Translations under genes and position numbers: made by a program
NCBI GenBank assembly: GCA_005502445.1
Contig: SCPB01000006.1
Location: 22,152-86,151 of the forward strand
DNA from: Microbacteriaceae bacterium X2B
GTDB taxonomy: Bacteria; Actinomycetota; Actinomycetes; Actinomycetales; Microbacteriaceae
Length of the DNA: 64,000 nucleotides
Direction of reading: 5' to 3'
Notes under the pieces: model-generated
Told to the model about the DNA's origin: nothing
Database searches by the model: none
Seen by the model: only the letters and a program-made list of their open reading frames with translations
Part shown: piece after piece, positions 1 to 8,544 of the stretch
Position numbering within the stretch: position 1 is the first letter of the stretch
Layout of the letters: each line of letters begins with the position of its first letter

Positions 1-753
1 GTCATCGGCGTGATGCTCGCTCCGGCCGCCGAGTCGTTCGGCCGTACGCTCGAGTCGGTGCTCGGCGGGGCGCCCGTGATCCGCACCCGACTCCGCCAAG
101 CGGGCTCGAGCACCACCGTCGCAGGCCACCGCACGCGACAGCTGCTCGGAGCCTCGCTCGGTGCGGCGGCCGGCATCGCGATCGGCCTGGGCGCCGGTCG
201 CGACGGCGTGACGCTCCTTCCGGCGGGGATCGCCGGACTGATCGCGGGCGGCATCGCCGGGATCGCGGCGACGGACGCCCTTCTCGCGCGCGCCGCGAAG
301 CGACGGGTGACACGCATGAGCCAGGAGTTCCCGACCGTCGTCGAGTTCCTGGCGCTGAGCGTCTCGGCGGGCGAGTCGACCCTCGAGGCGCTGCGGCGCA
401 TCGCTGCCACCGGCTCGGGTGAGCTCGCGGGCGAGATCGATCGCGTCGTGCGCCGCACCGCCGCCGGGCAACCGCTCGCCCGCGCGCTCGCCGAGATGCG
501 CGACGATCTCGCGATGCCCGCGGTCTCACGCCTCGTCGACCAGGTGCTCGCCGCGCTCGAGCGCGGCACGCCGCTCGCCGAGGTGCTGCGGGCACAGGCT
601 CTCGACGCGCGGGAGGAGTCCAAGCGCGGGCTGCTCGAGGCCGCCGGAACGCGCGAGGTCGCGATGCTCGTGCCGCTCGTCTTCCTCATCCTGCCCGTGA
701 CCGTGCTCTTCGCCGTCTGGCCGGGGCTCATGGTGCTCCAGCTCGGGTTCTGA
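1..753 (+). CDS. tadC: TadC-like type II secretion system F domain protein (5' partial)
   Basis: Inner-membrane platform protein of a Tad/Flp pilus system. The reading frame is open from base 1, so the true start probably lies left of the window; the first visible ATG is at 10. Visible parts are a glycine-rich membrane pair (about residues 45-95), then a cytoplasmic T2SSF helix bundle containing EFPTVVEFLALSVSAGES, typical of TadB/TadC, and a C-terminal hydrophobic segment ending GLMVLQLGF. TadB and TadC are paralogues; TadC is preferred because the pilin and TadE-like genes follow directly. The 94-nt gap to the next gene contains only a ribosome-binding region (GAAAGG). Confidence 0.85.
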   Translation, partial: VIGVMLAPAAESFGRTLESVLGGAPVIRTRLRQAGSSTTVAGHRTRQLLGASLGAAAGIAIGLGAGRDGVTLLPAGIAGLIAGGIAGIAATDALLARAAKRRVTRMSQEFPTVVEFLALSVSAGESTLEALRRIAATGSGELAGEIDRVVRRTAAGQPLARALAEMRDDLAMPAVSRLVDQVLAALERGTPLAEVLRAQALDAREESKRGLLEAAGTREVAMLVPLVFLILPVTVLFAVWPGLMVLQLGF

Positions 754-847
754 GCCTCGACGGACTGGCGAACGCTGTGGACAGCCTCGGTAGCGGAACA
801 GTGCTTATGAGCATCATGTCCGCGACTTCTGAACGAAAGGATGCGTC

Positions 848-1024
848 ATGTCACGTTGGAAGCACTCCCTCGATCGACTCTCGCACGACGAGCGCGGAGA
901 CGTTCCCGGCTGGGTTCTCATCACGCTCATGACCGCGGGCCTCGTGATCGTCATCTGGGCGATCGCCGGCCCCGCCCTCAGCGGGGTGTTCCAGCAGGCC
1001 ATCGATCGGGTCACCGGCTTCTGA
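848..1024 (+). CDS. Flp pilin-like small membrane protein (58 aa)
   Basis: Short gene in the position of the Flp pilin of a Tad locus. It has a charged N-terminus of about 18 residues ending DERGD, then one hydrophobic helix (VPGWVLITLMTAGLVIVIWA) and a short amphipathic tail. That is the architecture of actinobacterial Flp-like pilins, although the classical G/xxxxEY processing site is not evident. The start is ATG 848 after GAAAGG; its TGA overlaps the next ATG by one base (TGATG). It is presumably the major subunit or a pseudopilin; which one cannot be told from sequence. Confidence 0.72.
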   Translation: MSRWKHSLDRLSHDERGDVPGWVLITLMTAGLVIVIWAIAGPALSGVFQQAIDRVTGF

Positions 1025-1410
1025 TGCGCCGCGCGATCGACGATCACGGATCGGCTCCGGTCGAGTTCGTGCTCGTCGGCACGCTCGTGACGCTCGTCGC
1101 GCTCTCCGTGCTGCAGGTAGCGCTCGCCCTGCACGTGCGGTCGACGCTCATCGATGCCGCCGCCGAGGGCGCGCGTCACGCGGCACTCGCCGACAGCTCG
1201 CTCGCCGCCGGGGTCGAGCGCAGTCGCGATCTGATCACCACCGCCCTCGGCCCGGCATATGCCCGCATGGTCGCGGCGACCACGAGCGAGTACGGGGGCG
1301 CGCCCGTCGTCGTGGTGACCGTGCGCGCGCCCCTGCCGCTCATCGGGATGGCCGGCCTCGACGAGACGCTGGAGGTGTCGGGCCGTGCGGCGATCGAACC
1401 GCGCGGCTGA
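1024..1410 (+). CDS. tadE: TadE-like pilus assembly protein
   Basis: 128-residue minor-pilin-like protein of the Tad system. The N-terminus is a type IV-pilin-like segment (DDHGSAPVEFVLVGTLVTL, with the Glu five residues into the hydrophobic stretch), followed by an extracytoplasmic domain of about 95 residues that contains the TadE-typical DAAAEGARHAA. Start ATG 1024 overlaps the pilin stop. It is translationally coupled upstream and overlaps the next ORF by 26 nt. A very long perfect hairpin begins two bases after its stop codon. Confidence 0.82.
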   Translation: MRRAIDDHGSAPVEFVLVGTLVTLVALSVLQVALALHVRSTLIDAAAEGARHAALADSSLAAGVERSRDLITTALGPAYARMVAATTSEYGGAPVVVVTVRAPLPLIGMAGLDETLEVSGRAAIEPRG

Positions 1411-1882
1411 GGCGGGCACGGCAGGCGGCCGCTGCGGCCGCCTGCCGTGCCCGAGGGGCGACGCCGGTTCGGCATCCCTGGAGTTCCTGACCGCCGGCAT
1501 GCTCCTGCTCGTGCCGATCGTCTACCTCGTGATCCTGGTGTCGACGGTGCAGGCGGCGGCGCTCGCCACGGAGGGAGCCGCGCGTCAAGCGGCTCGCGTC
1601 GTCGTGCAGGCGCCCTCGATGGAGGCCGGGCGGGCCGCGGCCGCTCGCGCTCTCGAGCTCGCGCTCGCCGACCACGGGGTCGAGGCCGAGTCGCGCATCG
1701 CCGTCACCTGCTCGCCCGAGCCCGCGGACTGCCTCGCTCGCCGCAACTGGGTCACCGTGCGCATCGACGCACGGGTTCCGCTGCCGCTCGTGCCGCCGCT
1801 TCTCGATCTGCGCGTTCCCCTCGCCGTTCCCATCGAGGCGAGCGCGACGCAGCAGGTCTCGCGATTCCGCGGGTCGCCATGA
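1385..1882 (+). CDS. Second TadE/TadF-like pilus assembly protein
   Basis: 165-residue protein with the TadE pattern repeated: GDAGSASLEFLTAGMLLLVP followed by a region rich in Ala and Glu (ALATEGAARQAARVV). The only canonical start in frame before the hydrophobic segment is GTG 1385, inside tadE. The first 25 codons would then be read through the 20-bp hairpin at 1413-1453, so the start is uncertain and an unusual start downstream cannot be excluded. It ends ATGA-coupled to the next gene. Role inferred: minor pseudopilin of the Flp pilus. Confidence 0.7.
   Translation: MRRSNRAAEAGTAGGRCGRLPCPRGDAGSASLEFLTAGMLLLVPIVYLVILVSTVQAAALATEGAARQAARVVVQAPSMEAGRAAAARALELALADHGVEAESRIAVTCSPEPADCLARRNWVTVRIDARVPLPLVPPLLDLRVPLAVPIEASATQQVSRFRGSP
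1413..1453. repeat. 41-bp perfect inverted repeat (20-bp stem) inside the Tad operon
   Basis: Bases 1413-1432 are the exact reverse complement of 1434-1453, with a single T at the centre; in RNA the loop must open to at least 3 nt. It starts 2 nt after the tadE stop and lies within the 5' part of the next reading frame. There is no U-tract, so it is not a classical terminator. It could act as an attenuator or as a 3'-end stabiliser that sets pilin/tadE expression above the downstream genes. Confidence 0.9.
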
Positions 1883-2337
1883 GCGGCGCCGCGCGGATGC
1901 ACGCCGCGAGCCGCGCCGACGACGGCTCGATCCTGCCCCTCATCGCGGGCTTCGCGGCGCTCTCCCTCGTCGTCGTGCTGCTCGTCACGGCGGCCACCTC
2001 GCTCTACCTCGAACGCAAGCGCCTGTTCACGCTCGCCGACGGAGCCGCCCTCGTCGGCGCCGAGTCGTTCACGCTCGCCGATGTCGAACTCGTCGGTGGT
2101 GACGTGCGCCCGCGGCTGACGTCCGCCGCCGTTGCGCGAGACGTCGTGGCCTACCTGCGCGAGGCCCCCGTCGACGGCCTCGACGAGTTGACGCTCGTGC
2201 GGGCGACGACCGACGACGGCTCGACCGCGATCGTGAGCCTCGCCTCGTACTGGCGCCCTCCGGTCGTCACGCTGTTCGTGCCGGAGGGCGTGCGGGTCGA
2301 GGTGACCGCGCAGGCACGCAGTGCCATACGGGACTGA
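1879..2337 (+). CDS. TadG-like / Rv3654c-like pilus-associated protein
   Basis: 152-residue protein starting with a cytoplasmic basic stretch, then DDGSILPLIAGFAALSLVVV, the hydrophobic segment seen in TadG-like and Rv3654c-type proteins at the end of actinobacterial Tad loci, then LYLERKRLFTLADGAALVGA and an extracellular domain. ATG 1879 overlaps the previous stop as ATGA. It is the last gene of the pilus operon; the following 65 nt separate it from an unrelated SDR gene with its own promoter. Confidence 0.7.
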   Translation: MSGAARMHAASRADDGSILPLIAGFAALSLVVVLLVTAATSLYLERKRLFTLADGAALVGAESFTLADVELVGGDVRPRLTSAAVARDVVAYLREAPVDGLDELTLVRATTDDGSTAIVSLASYWRPPVVTLFVPEGVRVEVTAQARSAIRD

Positions 2338-2402
2338 GAGCCGCTGTCAAGCCCGTATGCCGGCTTCGGCATCTTCTCAGAGGGTGTGGTTAGGTTGCTC
2401 TC

Positions 2403-3290
2403 ATGGTGCAACTCGCTGGCTCATCGATCCTCCTCCTCGGTGCGACCGGGGGCCTGGGGCGGCACCTCGCACGGCACCTCGCCGAGGCGGGCGCGAAGCT
2501 CACCCTCACCGCCCGTTCGCAGCAGTCGCTCGACGGCCTCGACGTGGCCGGCATCGCCCTCGCGGGCGACCTGCGCGACCCCGAGCTGCCGCGCACGCTC
2601 GTCGCGACGGCGGTCATGGCGTACGGTCGGCTCGACGGCGTCGTCAACGCCTCCGGCGTGGTCGCCTTCGGCCCCATCGCCGAGATGAGCGACGAGATCC
2701 TCGACGAGCTGTGGCAGGTCGACGCCCTCGCCCCCATGCGCGTCATCCGCGCGGCCGCTCCCGCGCTCGAGCAGTCGAAGGCCGACGGCGGCGAGCCCTT
2801 CATCGTCCACCTCAGCGGCGTCGTGAGCGAGAGCCCCGCCTCCGGCCTCGGCGCCTACTCGGCCGTGAAATCGGCGCTCGCCGTCTACCAGCAGGTCGCG
2901 TCGCGCGAACTGCGCCGGCAGGGCATCCGGGTGCTGGATGCCCGCCCCGGCCACACCGAGACCGAGCTGTCGCGGCATCCCATCGCCGGTGAAGCGCCCA
3001 AGCTGCCCGCCGGCTACGAGCCCGAGGGCGTCGCGCGCCGCATCGTCGCGGCGATCATCGCCGACGAGAAGGATCTTCCCTCGAGCGCCTTCACCGACGT
3101 TCCCGCCGCCGAGTCGCAGATGGTGCCCGTCGAGCCGGCCGACATCGACACCGGCGCCCACCCCGCCGTGCGCATGGCGGCGGAGATGCCGCTCGAGGCG
3201 TCCGCCCCCGTCGGCAGCGGCTCGGAGCCCGGGGCCTCGGTGCCCGCCGAGCACGAGCCCGCCGAGCACGAGCACCGCGAGTCGGCCTGA
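2403..3290 (+). CDS. SDR family NAD(P)-dependent oxidoreductase
   Basis: 295-residue short-chain dehydrogenase. The Rossmann signature GATGGLGRH is near residue 13-21, the structural NASG-type motif is seen as VVNASGVV, and the catalytic pair is in YSAVKSA. The last 45 residues are an acidic, Pro/Glu-rich tail outside the SDR fold. Substrate unknown. The start codon lies exactly 6 nt after TAGGTT (2391-2396), a leaderless-type arrangement with no Shine-Dalgarno. The gene is convergent with the MFS gene that follows. Confidence 0.85.
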   Translation: MVQLAGSSILLLGATGGLGRHLARHLAEAGAKLTLTARSQQSLDGLDVAGIALAGDLRDPELPRTLVATAVMAYGRLDGVVNASGVVAFGPIAEMSDEILDELWQVDALAPMRVIRAAAPALEQSKADGGEPFIVHLSGVVSESPASGLGAYSAVKSALAVYQQVASRELRRQGIRVLDARPGHTETELSRHPIAGEAPKLPAGYEPEGVARRIVAAIIADEKDLPSSAFTDVPAAESQMVPVEPADIDTGAHPAVRMAAEMPLEASAPVGSGSEPGASVPAEHEPAEHEHRESA

Positions 3291-3291
3291 T

Positions 3292-3314
3292 CCGAGGCGC
3301 GGCCGCGGTCTCGG
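3292..3314. terminator. Possible bidirectional terminator hairpin
   Basis: Between the convergent SDR and MFS genes, CCGAG/CTCGG arms enclose a GC-rich core CGCGG/CCGCG with a small bulge. There is no T-tract on either side, so this is a weak call based on position and dyad symmetry alone. Confidence 0.3.
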
Positions 3315-3318
3315 CTGC

Positions 3319-4542
3319 TCAGGAATCGTCGCGGGGCAACTGCCGCGGGATGTGGTAGGCGAGCAGCCCGGCTCCGAGCAGCCCGACGACGCCGAGCGCG
3401 GCCGAGGCGATGGCGAGGCTCGCGAAGGCGGTGATCGCTGACAGCAGCAGGGGGGCGCCGGCCGAGCCGACATCCATCGTGAACCGCCACGCCCCGAGGA
3501 ACGGCGCGGGATTCTCGCGGCCGGCGAGGTCGGAGCCCATCGTCATGAGCACGCCCGCCCCGATGCCGTTCGCGAGGGCGAGCCACAGCGCGACCGCGAC
3601 GAACCACAGCACCGGCTGGTCTGAGCCGGCGGAGAGTGCGAGGCCGATGAGCCCCAGCCCGAGCCCGATCATCGCGGGCACGGCCGTGTAGAGACGGCCG
3701 AAGCGGTCCATGATCCAGCCGCCGAGGTAGAACAGAGCGAAGTCGACGCCGCCCGCGACGCCGATGACGAGCGCGGTCTCGGCCGCGCCGAGCCCCAGGC
3801 TCACGGCCCACAGGGGCAGGATCACCTGCCGCACCGATCGGATCGCCGCGATGGTGAGCGCTCCCAAGCCGAGGCGCGCGAGCACCGACCGACGCGCGGA
3901 GACCGTGCGGAAGAGCGCCCCGACGCCGACTTCGGCGCCCGCCGGTGTCGATCGGTGGTGCAGCAGGCGCTCCGGGTCGGGCAGCAGCAGGATGCTCGCC
4001 GCGACCACTGCGCACATGGCGAGCGAGAACAGCAGCACCGAATGGATGTCGCCGGTGAGGGCGACGAGCGCCGCCGCCGCGAAGGGGCCGATGAGCAGGC
4101 CGAGCCGGAAGGTTCCGCCGAGCGTCGAGAGCGCGCGGGCCCGGTAGACGGCGGGCACGACGCTCGTGAGCAGGGCGTGACGCGCGAGGCCGAACACGGC
4201 CGCGGCGAAACCGATGACGGCCATGCCGAGGCCGAGCAGCGCCGGGCTCGGCGCGACCAGGGCGAGCGAGATGCCGAGTCCCGCAAGCGCCGAGGCGCCG
4301 AGCATCGTCGCGCGCTCGCCGACGCGACCGACGATCCACCCGGCGGGAACGTCGCCGAGCAGCACGCCGACGACGAGCATCGCCGCGACGAGCCCCGCGA
4401 CGGCGAGGTCGGCCCCGACGCGCGCCGCGAGGGTGGGGATGATCGGCATGATCGCGCCCTCGCCGATGGTGAACAGCACGGTGGGCACGAAAGCGGGGGC
4501 GACGATCGACCTCCACGCGAAGGGGCGGTCGTCGTCGGTCAT
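3319..4542 (-). CDS. MFS transporter (12-TM drug/metabolite efflux type)
   Basis: 407-residue polytopic membrane protein with about 12 hydrophobic helices. The loop between helices 2 and 3 has the MFS motif A region (GDVPAGWIVGRVGERATML), and the second half repeats it (GGWIMDRFGRLY), so this is a complete two-domain MFS carrier. The substrate cannot be read from sequence; the closest general pattern is the DHA1-type efflux family. On the complement a TAGCAT hexamer sits 10 nt before the ATG. Confidence 0.82.
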   Translation of the reverse strand: MTDDDRPFAWRSIVAPAFVPTVLFTIGEGAIMPIIPTLAARVGADLAVAGLVAAMLVVGVLLGDVPAGWIVGRVGERATMLGASALAGLGISLALVAPSPALLGLGMAVIGFAAAVFGLARHALLTSVVPAVYRARALSTLGGTFRLGLLIGPFAAAALVALTGDIHSVLLFSLAMCAVVAASILLLPDPERLLHHRSTPAGAEVGVGALFRTVSARRSVLARLGLGALTIAAIRSVRQVILPLWAVSLGLGAAETALVIGVAGGVDFALFYLGGWIMDRFGRLYTAVPAMIGLGLGLIGLALSAGSDQPVLWFVAVALWLALANGIGAGVLMTMGSDLAGRENPAPFLGAWRFTMDVGSAGAPLLLSAITAFASLAIASAALGVVGLLGAGLLAYHIPRQLPRDDS

Positions 4543-4601
4543 CTCCCTGCCGATGCTACGCCCGGCTCGCGCCCGCGGGCCGCGGGTAGGCTGGAGGGGA
4601 C

Positions 4602-5708
4602 ATGATCGAACTCGACATCGCCGAGCGCATCGCCGCCGCCCGCTCCACCTTCCGCGACATCCGGTCCGTCATCGACGTCGAGCGCCTCACGGCGGCCGTC
4701 GCCGAGCTCAGCGAGCAGGCGAGCGCCCCGGACCTCTGGGACGACACCGAGAAGGCGCAGAAGATCACGAGCGCGCTCAGCCACCGGCAGGCCGAGCTGC
4801 GGCGCGTCACCGAGCTGGAGCAGCGCCTCGACGACCTCGACGTGCTGCTCGAGATGGCTCGCGAGGCCGAAGACGAGGATGCGGCGGCCGAGGCGGCCGC
4901 CGAGCTCGAGGGCATCGAGAAGACCCTCGGCGAGATGGAGGTGCAGACCCTCCTCGACGGCGAGTACGACGACCGGCCCGCGGTCGTCACCATCCGCGCC
5001 GGCGCGGGCGGCGTCGACGCGGCCGACTTCGCCGAGATGCTCATGCGCATGTACCTGCGCTGGGCCGAGAAGCACGGCTACGCCGCGACCGTCATGGACA
5101 CCTCCTACGCCGAGGAGGCCGGCATCAAGAGCGCGACCTTCCAGATCGACGCGCCATACGCCTTCGGCACGCTGAGCGTCGAGGCCGGCACGCACCGCCT
5201 CGTGCGCATGAGCCCCTTCGGCGCGGCGGGCAAGCGCCAGACGAGCTTCGCGGCCGTCGAGGTGATCCCGCTCATGGAGGAGACCGCCGAGATCGACATC
5301 CCCGAGAACGACATCCGGGTCGACGTCTTCCGGTCCTCGGGCCCCGGCGGTCAGAGCGTCAACACGACCGACTCCGCCGTGCGCATCACCCACCTGCCGA
5401 CCGGCACGGTCGTGTCGATGCAGAACGAGAAGAGCCAGATCCAGAACCGCGCCGCGGCGATGCGCGTGCTGCAGTCGCGCCTGCTGCTCATCCAGAAAGA
5501 GCAGGAGGCGGCGACGAAGAAGGAGCTCGCGGGCACGATCACCGCGAGCTGGGGCGACCAGATGCGCTCGTACGTGCTCGCGCCCTACCAGATGGTGAAA
5601 GACCTCCGCACCGAGCACGAGGTCAACAACCCGAGCGCCGTGTTCGACGGCGACCTCGACGGCTTCATCGCCGCGGGCATCAAGTGGCGCAAGCGGCCGG
5701 TCGACTGA
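4602..5708 (+). CDS. prfB: Peptide chain release factor 2
   Basis: 368-residue class I release factor that terminates translation at UGA/UAA. The stop-codon recognition tripeptide SPF is at about residue 204 ([14 protein letters not shown]), and the peptidyl-tRNA hydrolysis motif GPGGQSVN at about 248. The SPF rather than PxT tripeptide identifies RF2. The gene is one continuous frame with no in-frame stop near codon 26, so the programmed +1 frameshift of many bacterial prfB genes is absent. Start ATG 4602 follows GGAGGGG; TAGGCT (4587-4592) lies 9 nt upstream. It precedes ftsE and ftsX, the usual actinobacterial order. Confidence 0.96.
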   Translation: MIELDIAERIAAARSTFRDIRSVIDVERLTAAVAELSEQASAPDLWDDTEKAQKITSALSHRQAELRRVTELEQRLDDLDVLLEMAREAEDEDAAAEAAAELEGIEKTLGEMEVQTLLDGEYDDRPAVVTIRAGAGGVDAADFAEMLMRMYLRWAEKHGYAATVMDTSYAEEAGIKSATFQIDAPYAFGTLSVEAGTHRLVRMSPFGAAGKRQTSFAAVEVIPLMEETAEIDIPENDIRVDVFRSSGPGGQSVNTTDSAVRITHLPTGTVVSMQNEKSQIQNRAAAMRVLQSRLLLIQKEQEAATKKELAGTITASWGDQMRSYVLAPYQMVKDLRTEHEVNNPSAVFDGDLDGFIAAGIKWRKRPVD

Positions 5709-5806
5709 CGGCGCTGCGCGCGTCCGGGATGCCCGGGCCGGCCGAGGCGGGCGCTTTCGGGTGTCGCTGCCCCGGCCTCGCGACCTCCGGCCTAGGCTGA
5801 CCGGCG

Positions 5807-6547
5807 ATGATTCGATTCGATGAGGTCACCAAGGTCTACCGCGGAACGGCGAAGCCGGCGCTGAACAACGTCAGCCTCGAAGTGCTCAGCGGCGAGTTCG
5901 TCTTCATGGTCGGAGCCTCCGGCTCGGGCAAGTCGAGCATGCTGCGGCTCGTCCTCAAGGAGGACAGGCCCTCCTCGGGCTCGATCCACGTGCTCGGGCA
6001 GGATCTGAACCGCATCTCCAGCCGCAAGGTGCCGTACTTCCGGCGCAATCTCGGCGTCGTCTTCCAGGACTTCCGGTTGCTGCCCAACAAGACCGTGTTC
6101 GCCAACGTCGCCTTCACCCTGCAGGTCATCGGCAAGAGCAAGGGCTTCATCCACGAGGCGGTGCCGGACGTGCTCGCGATGGTCGGGCTCGACGGCAAGG
6201 CCGAGCGGTTCCCCCACGAGCTCTCCGGCGGCGAGCAGCAGCGCGTCGCGATCGCTCGCGCCGTCGTCAACAAGCCCTCGATCCTGCTCGCGGACGAGCC
6301 GACCGGCAACCTCGACCCCACGACGAGCATGGGAATCATGACCCTGCTCGAGCGCATCAACGCCAACGGCACGACCGTCATCATGGCCACGCACGACGCG
6401 GGCATCGTCGACCGGCTGCAGCGCCGCGTCGTCGAGCTCGTCGGCGGCCGCGTGGTCCGCGACGAGCGCGGAGGCGGCTACGTGACGCAGGCCGTGCCGC
6501 AGGTGCGACCCGACATCGTCATCCCGGCGGCGGAGATTCCGCGATGA
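5807..6547 (+). CDS. ftsE: Cell division ATP-binding protein FtsE
   Basis: 246-residue ABC ATPase that, with FtsX, links the divisome to peptidoglycan hydrolases. Walker [10 protein letters not shown] is at residues 36-44, the Q-loop in [12 protein letters not shown], the signature [14 protein letters not shown] and Walker [13 protein letters not shown]. The N-terminal [11 protein letters not shown] is characteristic of FtsE. Its ATG lies 8 nt after TAGGCT, again a leaderless-type start. The ATG of ftsX overlaps its stop (ATGA), indicating coupled translation. Confidence 0.95.
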   Translation: MIRFDEVTKVYRGTAKPALNNVSLEVLSGEFVFMVGASGSGKSSMLRLVLKEDRPSSGSIHVLGQDLNRISSRKVPYFRRNLGVVFQDFRLLPNKTVFANVAFTLQVIGKSKGFIHEAVPDVLAMVGLDGKAERFPHELSGGEQQRVAIARAVVNKPSILLADEPTGNLDPTTSMGIMTLLERINANGTTVIMATHDAGIVDRLQRRVVELVGGRVVRDERGGGYVTQAVPQVRPDIVIPAAEIPR

Positions 6548-7458
6548 GGCTCGCGCTCGTCCTGAGCGAGGTCGGCCAGGGGCTTCGCCGCAACCTCTCG
6601 ATGGTCGTCTCGGTCGTGCTCGTGACCTTCATCTCGCTCACCTTCGTCGGCACGGCGATCCTGCTGCAGGCGCAGATCACCCAGATGAAGTCGTACTGGT
6701 ACGACCGCGCGCAGGTCGCCGTCTACTTCTGCACCGACTTCTCGACCGTCGGCACGTGCGACCAGCAGGCGGCGACGCCCGAGCAGATCGCCGCGGTCGA
6801 GGCTCAGCTCGAGTCGCCGACCCTCGCGCCGTTCATCGACGCCTACTACTTCGAAGACAAGCAGCAGGCCTTCGAGAACTTCCAGGCGCAGTTCGAGGGC
6901 AACGCGATCGCCTCTCTGGTGACGCCCGAGCTCATGACCGAGGCGTACTGGGTCAACCTCGTCGATCCGACGCAGAGCCAGATCCTCGCCGACGCGCTGC
7001 GCGGCCTCGCGGGCGTCGAGAGCGTCGTGGACCAGCGCAGCTACCTCGACCAGATCTTCGACATCCTCAACGCCTCGAGCTTCACGGCGATCGGCATCGC
7101 CGCCCTCATGCTCGTCGCGGCCGCCCTGCTCATCGCCACGACCATCCGCCTCTCGGCGTTCTCGCGCCGGCGCGAGCTCGGCATCATGCGGCTCGTCGGC
7201 GCCTCGAACCGGTTCATCCAGACGCCGTTCGTGATCGAGGGCGTCGTCGCGGCGCTGCTCGGCTCGATCCTCGCCGCGGGCGCGGTCGTGGCGATCGTGC
7301 AGTTCTTCGTCCAGGGCTACCTCTCCGAGACCCTGCCCCAGACCTCGTTCGTCGGGCTCGACGACGCCCTGCTCGTCGTGCCCGTGCTGCTCGGCGTCGG
7401 CGCTCTGCTCGCGGCGGTGTCGGCGAACGTCGCCATCACGCGCTACTTGCGAGTCTGA
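6544..7458 (+). CDS. ftsX: Cell division permease FtsX
   Basis: 304-residue membrane partner of FtsE. It has an N-terminal cytoplasmic stretch, TM1 (about 20-42), a large extracellular domain of about 130 residues that contains a Cys pair (YFCTDFSTVGTCDQQ), then three C-terminal helices with the FtsX-like core motif RRRELGIMRLVGASNRFI. In many actinobacteria smpB follows directly; here about 4.9 kb of biotin-transport genes intervene. The stop is 3 nt from the convergent CHY-finger gene. Confidence 0.95.
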   Translation: MRLALVLSEVGQGLRRNLSMVVSVVLVTFISLTFVGTAILLQAQITQMKSYWYDRAQVAVYFCTDFSTVGTCDQQAATPEQIAAVEAQLESPTLAPFIDAYYFEDKQQAFENFQAQFEGNAIASLVTPELMTEAYWVNLVDPTQSQILADALRGLAGVESVVDQRSYLDQIFDILNASSFTAIGIAALMLVAAALLIATTIRLSAFSRRRELGIMRLVGASNRFIQTPFVIEGVVAALLGSILAAGAVVAIVQFFVQGYLSETLPQTSFVGLDDALLVVPVLLGVGALLAAVSANVAITRYLRV

Positions 7459-7461
7459 GCC

Positions 7462-7776
7462 TCAGACCTCGAAGTACAAGTGAGCGTGCAGCCGGCATCT
7501 CTCGTTGAAGGGGTGCTCGCACGCGGGGCATGCGTCGACGACGGCGTAGCGCTCGATCGTGAGCTCCTGACGGCAGACACCGCAGACCACGGCGCGACGA
7601 TCCCACTCGTCGCGCGGCCAGCGCCGGGCTTCGTGGTCTTCGCACTCCTCATGGCACGAGAAGCAGGGGTAGTACCGGTCGCAGCAGCGGAACCGGATGG
7701 CGATGACGTCCTTCTCGGTGCGGTAGTGCACGCACCGGGTCTCGTCGTCGACCGTCCGACCGAATACGACCACCAT
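7462..7776 (-). CDS. CHY zinc-finger protein
   Basis: 104-residue cytoplasmic zinc-binding protein. It has a dense set of Cys/His ligands in the zf-CHY order: CVHY near residue 15, FRCCDRYYPCFSCHEECEDHE, VVCGVCRQEL, and DACPACEHPFNERC. The family is found alone in bacteria and fused to RING domains in eukaryotes; the bacterial role is not established. It is transcribed towards ftsX and diverges from bioY, so it may share the 135-nt regulatory region 7777-7911 with the biotin operon. Confidence 0.82.
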   Translation of the reverse strand: MVVVFGRTVDDETRCVHYRTEKDVIAIRFRCCDRYYPCFSCHEECEDHEARRWPRDEWDRRAVVCGVCRQELTIERYAVVDACPACEHPFNERCRLHAHLYFEV

Positions 7777-7911
7777 GCGGCACTCCCCTTCATCGTCTGC
7801 GCCCCTTCGCGATCACCCCTCAGTGACGGTGGACGATCGACATCATTCTCGGCGAAACTGCGTCGACCCCCTCCAAGCGTCACCGCGCCCGATACTGCCA
7901 AGGTGGTTCTC

Positions 7912-8538
7912 ATGAGCGAATCCCGACCCTTCAGCCTCTCACTCTCCGACCTGACGCGCATCGCCGTATTCGCGGCGCTCGTCGCCGCGCTCGGCCTCGC
8001 CGGCGCCATTTCCCTGTTCGGCAACGCGGTTCCGATCACCCTGCAGACGCTCGGTGTCATGCTCGCCGGCACGATCCTCGGCGCCTGGCGCGGAGCGATC
8101 TCCATGACCGTGCTCCTCGTGCTCGTCGCCGTGGGCCTCCCGCTGCTCTCCGGGGGGCGCGGCGGCTTCGGCGTGTTCCTCGGCCCCTCGGCGGGATACC
8201 TGCTGGGCTGGGTCGCGGGCGCTGCGGTCATCGGGTTGCTCGCCGCACCGCGGCGCGGCGCGCGCCCGCGCCCGTGGCGAGTCCTCGTCGCCTGCCTCGT
8301 CGGCGGCATCGGCGTCGTCTACCTCATCGGCGTTCCGGTGCAGTCGCTCGTGACGGGCGTTCCGCTCGGCGAGACCGCCCTGCTCAGTCTCGTGTTCGTT
8401 CCGGGAGACATCGTCAAGGCCGTGCTCGCGACACTCATCACGGTCGCCGTCGCCAAGGCATATCCGGCGGCATTCGGGGGCCGTCGCGCGGCGACGACCC
8501 CGAGCGAGCCCACGACCGCGAGTAAGACGACCGCCTAG
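7912..8538 (+). CDS. bioY: Biotin ECF transporter substrate-binding subunit BioY
   Basis: 208-residue integral membrane S-component that binds biotin. Six hydrophobic segments are visible with the BioY signatures VPITLQTLGVMLAG and GGRGGFGVFLGPSAGYLLGW, and a C-terminal FVPGDIVKAVLA. The frame stays open upstream to 7480, but ATG 7912 matches the family N-terminus and the upstream extension is antisense to the CHY gene. BioM and BioN homologues lie downstream, so this is a BioMNY system. No BirA or BioQ box was recognised in 7777-7911. Confidence 0.93.
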   Translation: MSESRPFSLSLSDLTRIAVFAALVAALGLAGAISLFGNAVPITLQTLGVMLAGTILGAWRGAISMTVLLVLVAVGLPLLSGGRGGFGVFLGPSAGYLLGWVAGAAVIGLLAAPRRGARPRPWRVLVACLVGGIGVVYLIGVPVQSLVTGVPLGETALLSLVFVPGDIVKAVLATLITVAVAKAYPAAFGGRRAATTPSEPTTASKTTA

Positions 8539-8544
8539 TCGCCC

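Noticed and set aside
2..595. Long Arg/Ala-rich ORFs on the strand opposite to clear genes (many throughout)
   Set aside because: They are antisense or frame-shifted shadows caused by high GC; they show low-complexity Arg/Pro/Ala composition and no domain.
7480..7911. 144-codon upstream extension of bioY
   Set aside because: It is antisense to the CHY-finger gene and has no membrane character; ATG 7912 matches the BioY N-terminus.
7777..7911. BirA or BioQ operator upstream of bioY
   Set aside because: No TTGTTAAC-type or TGAAC-N3-GTTAC-type dyad was seen in the interval.
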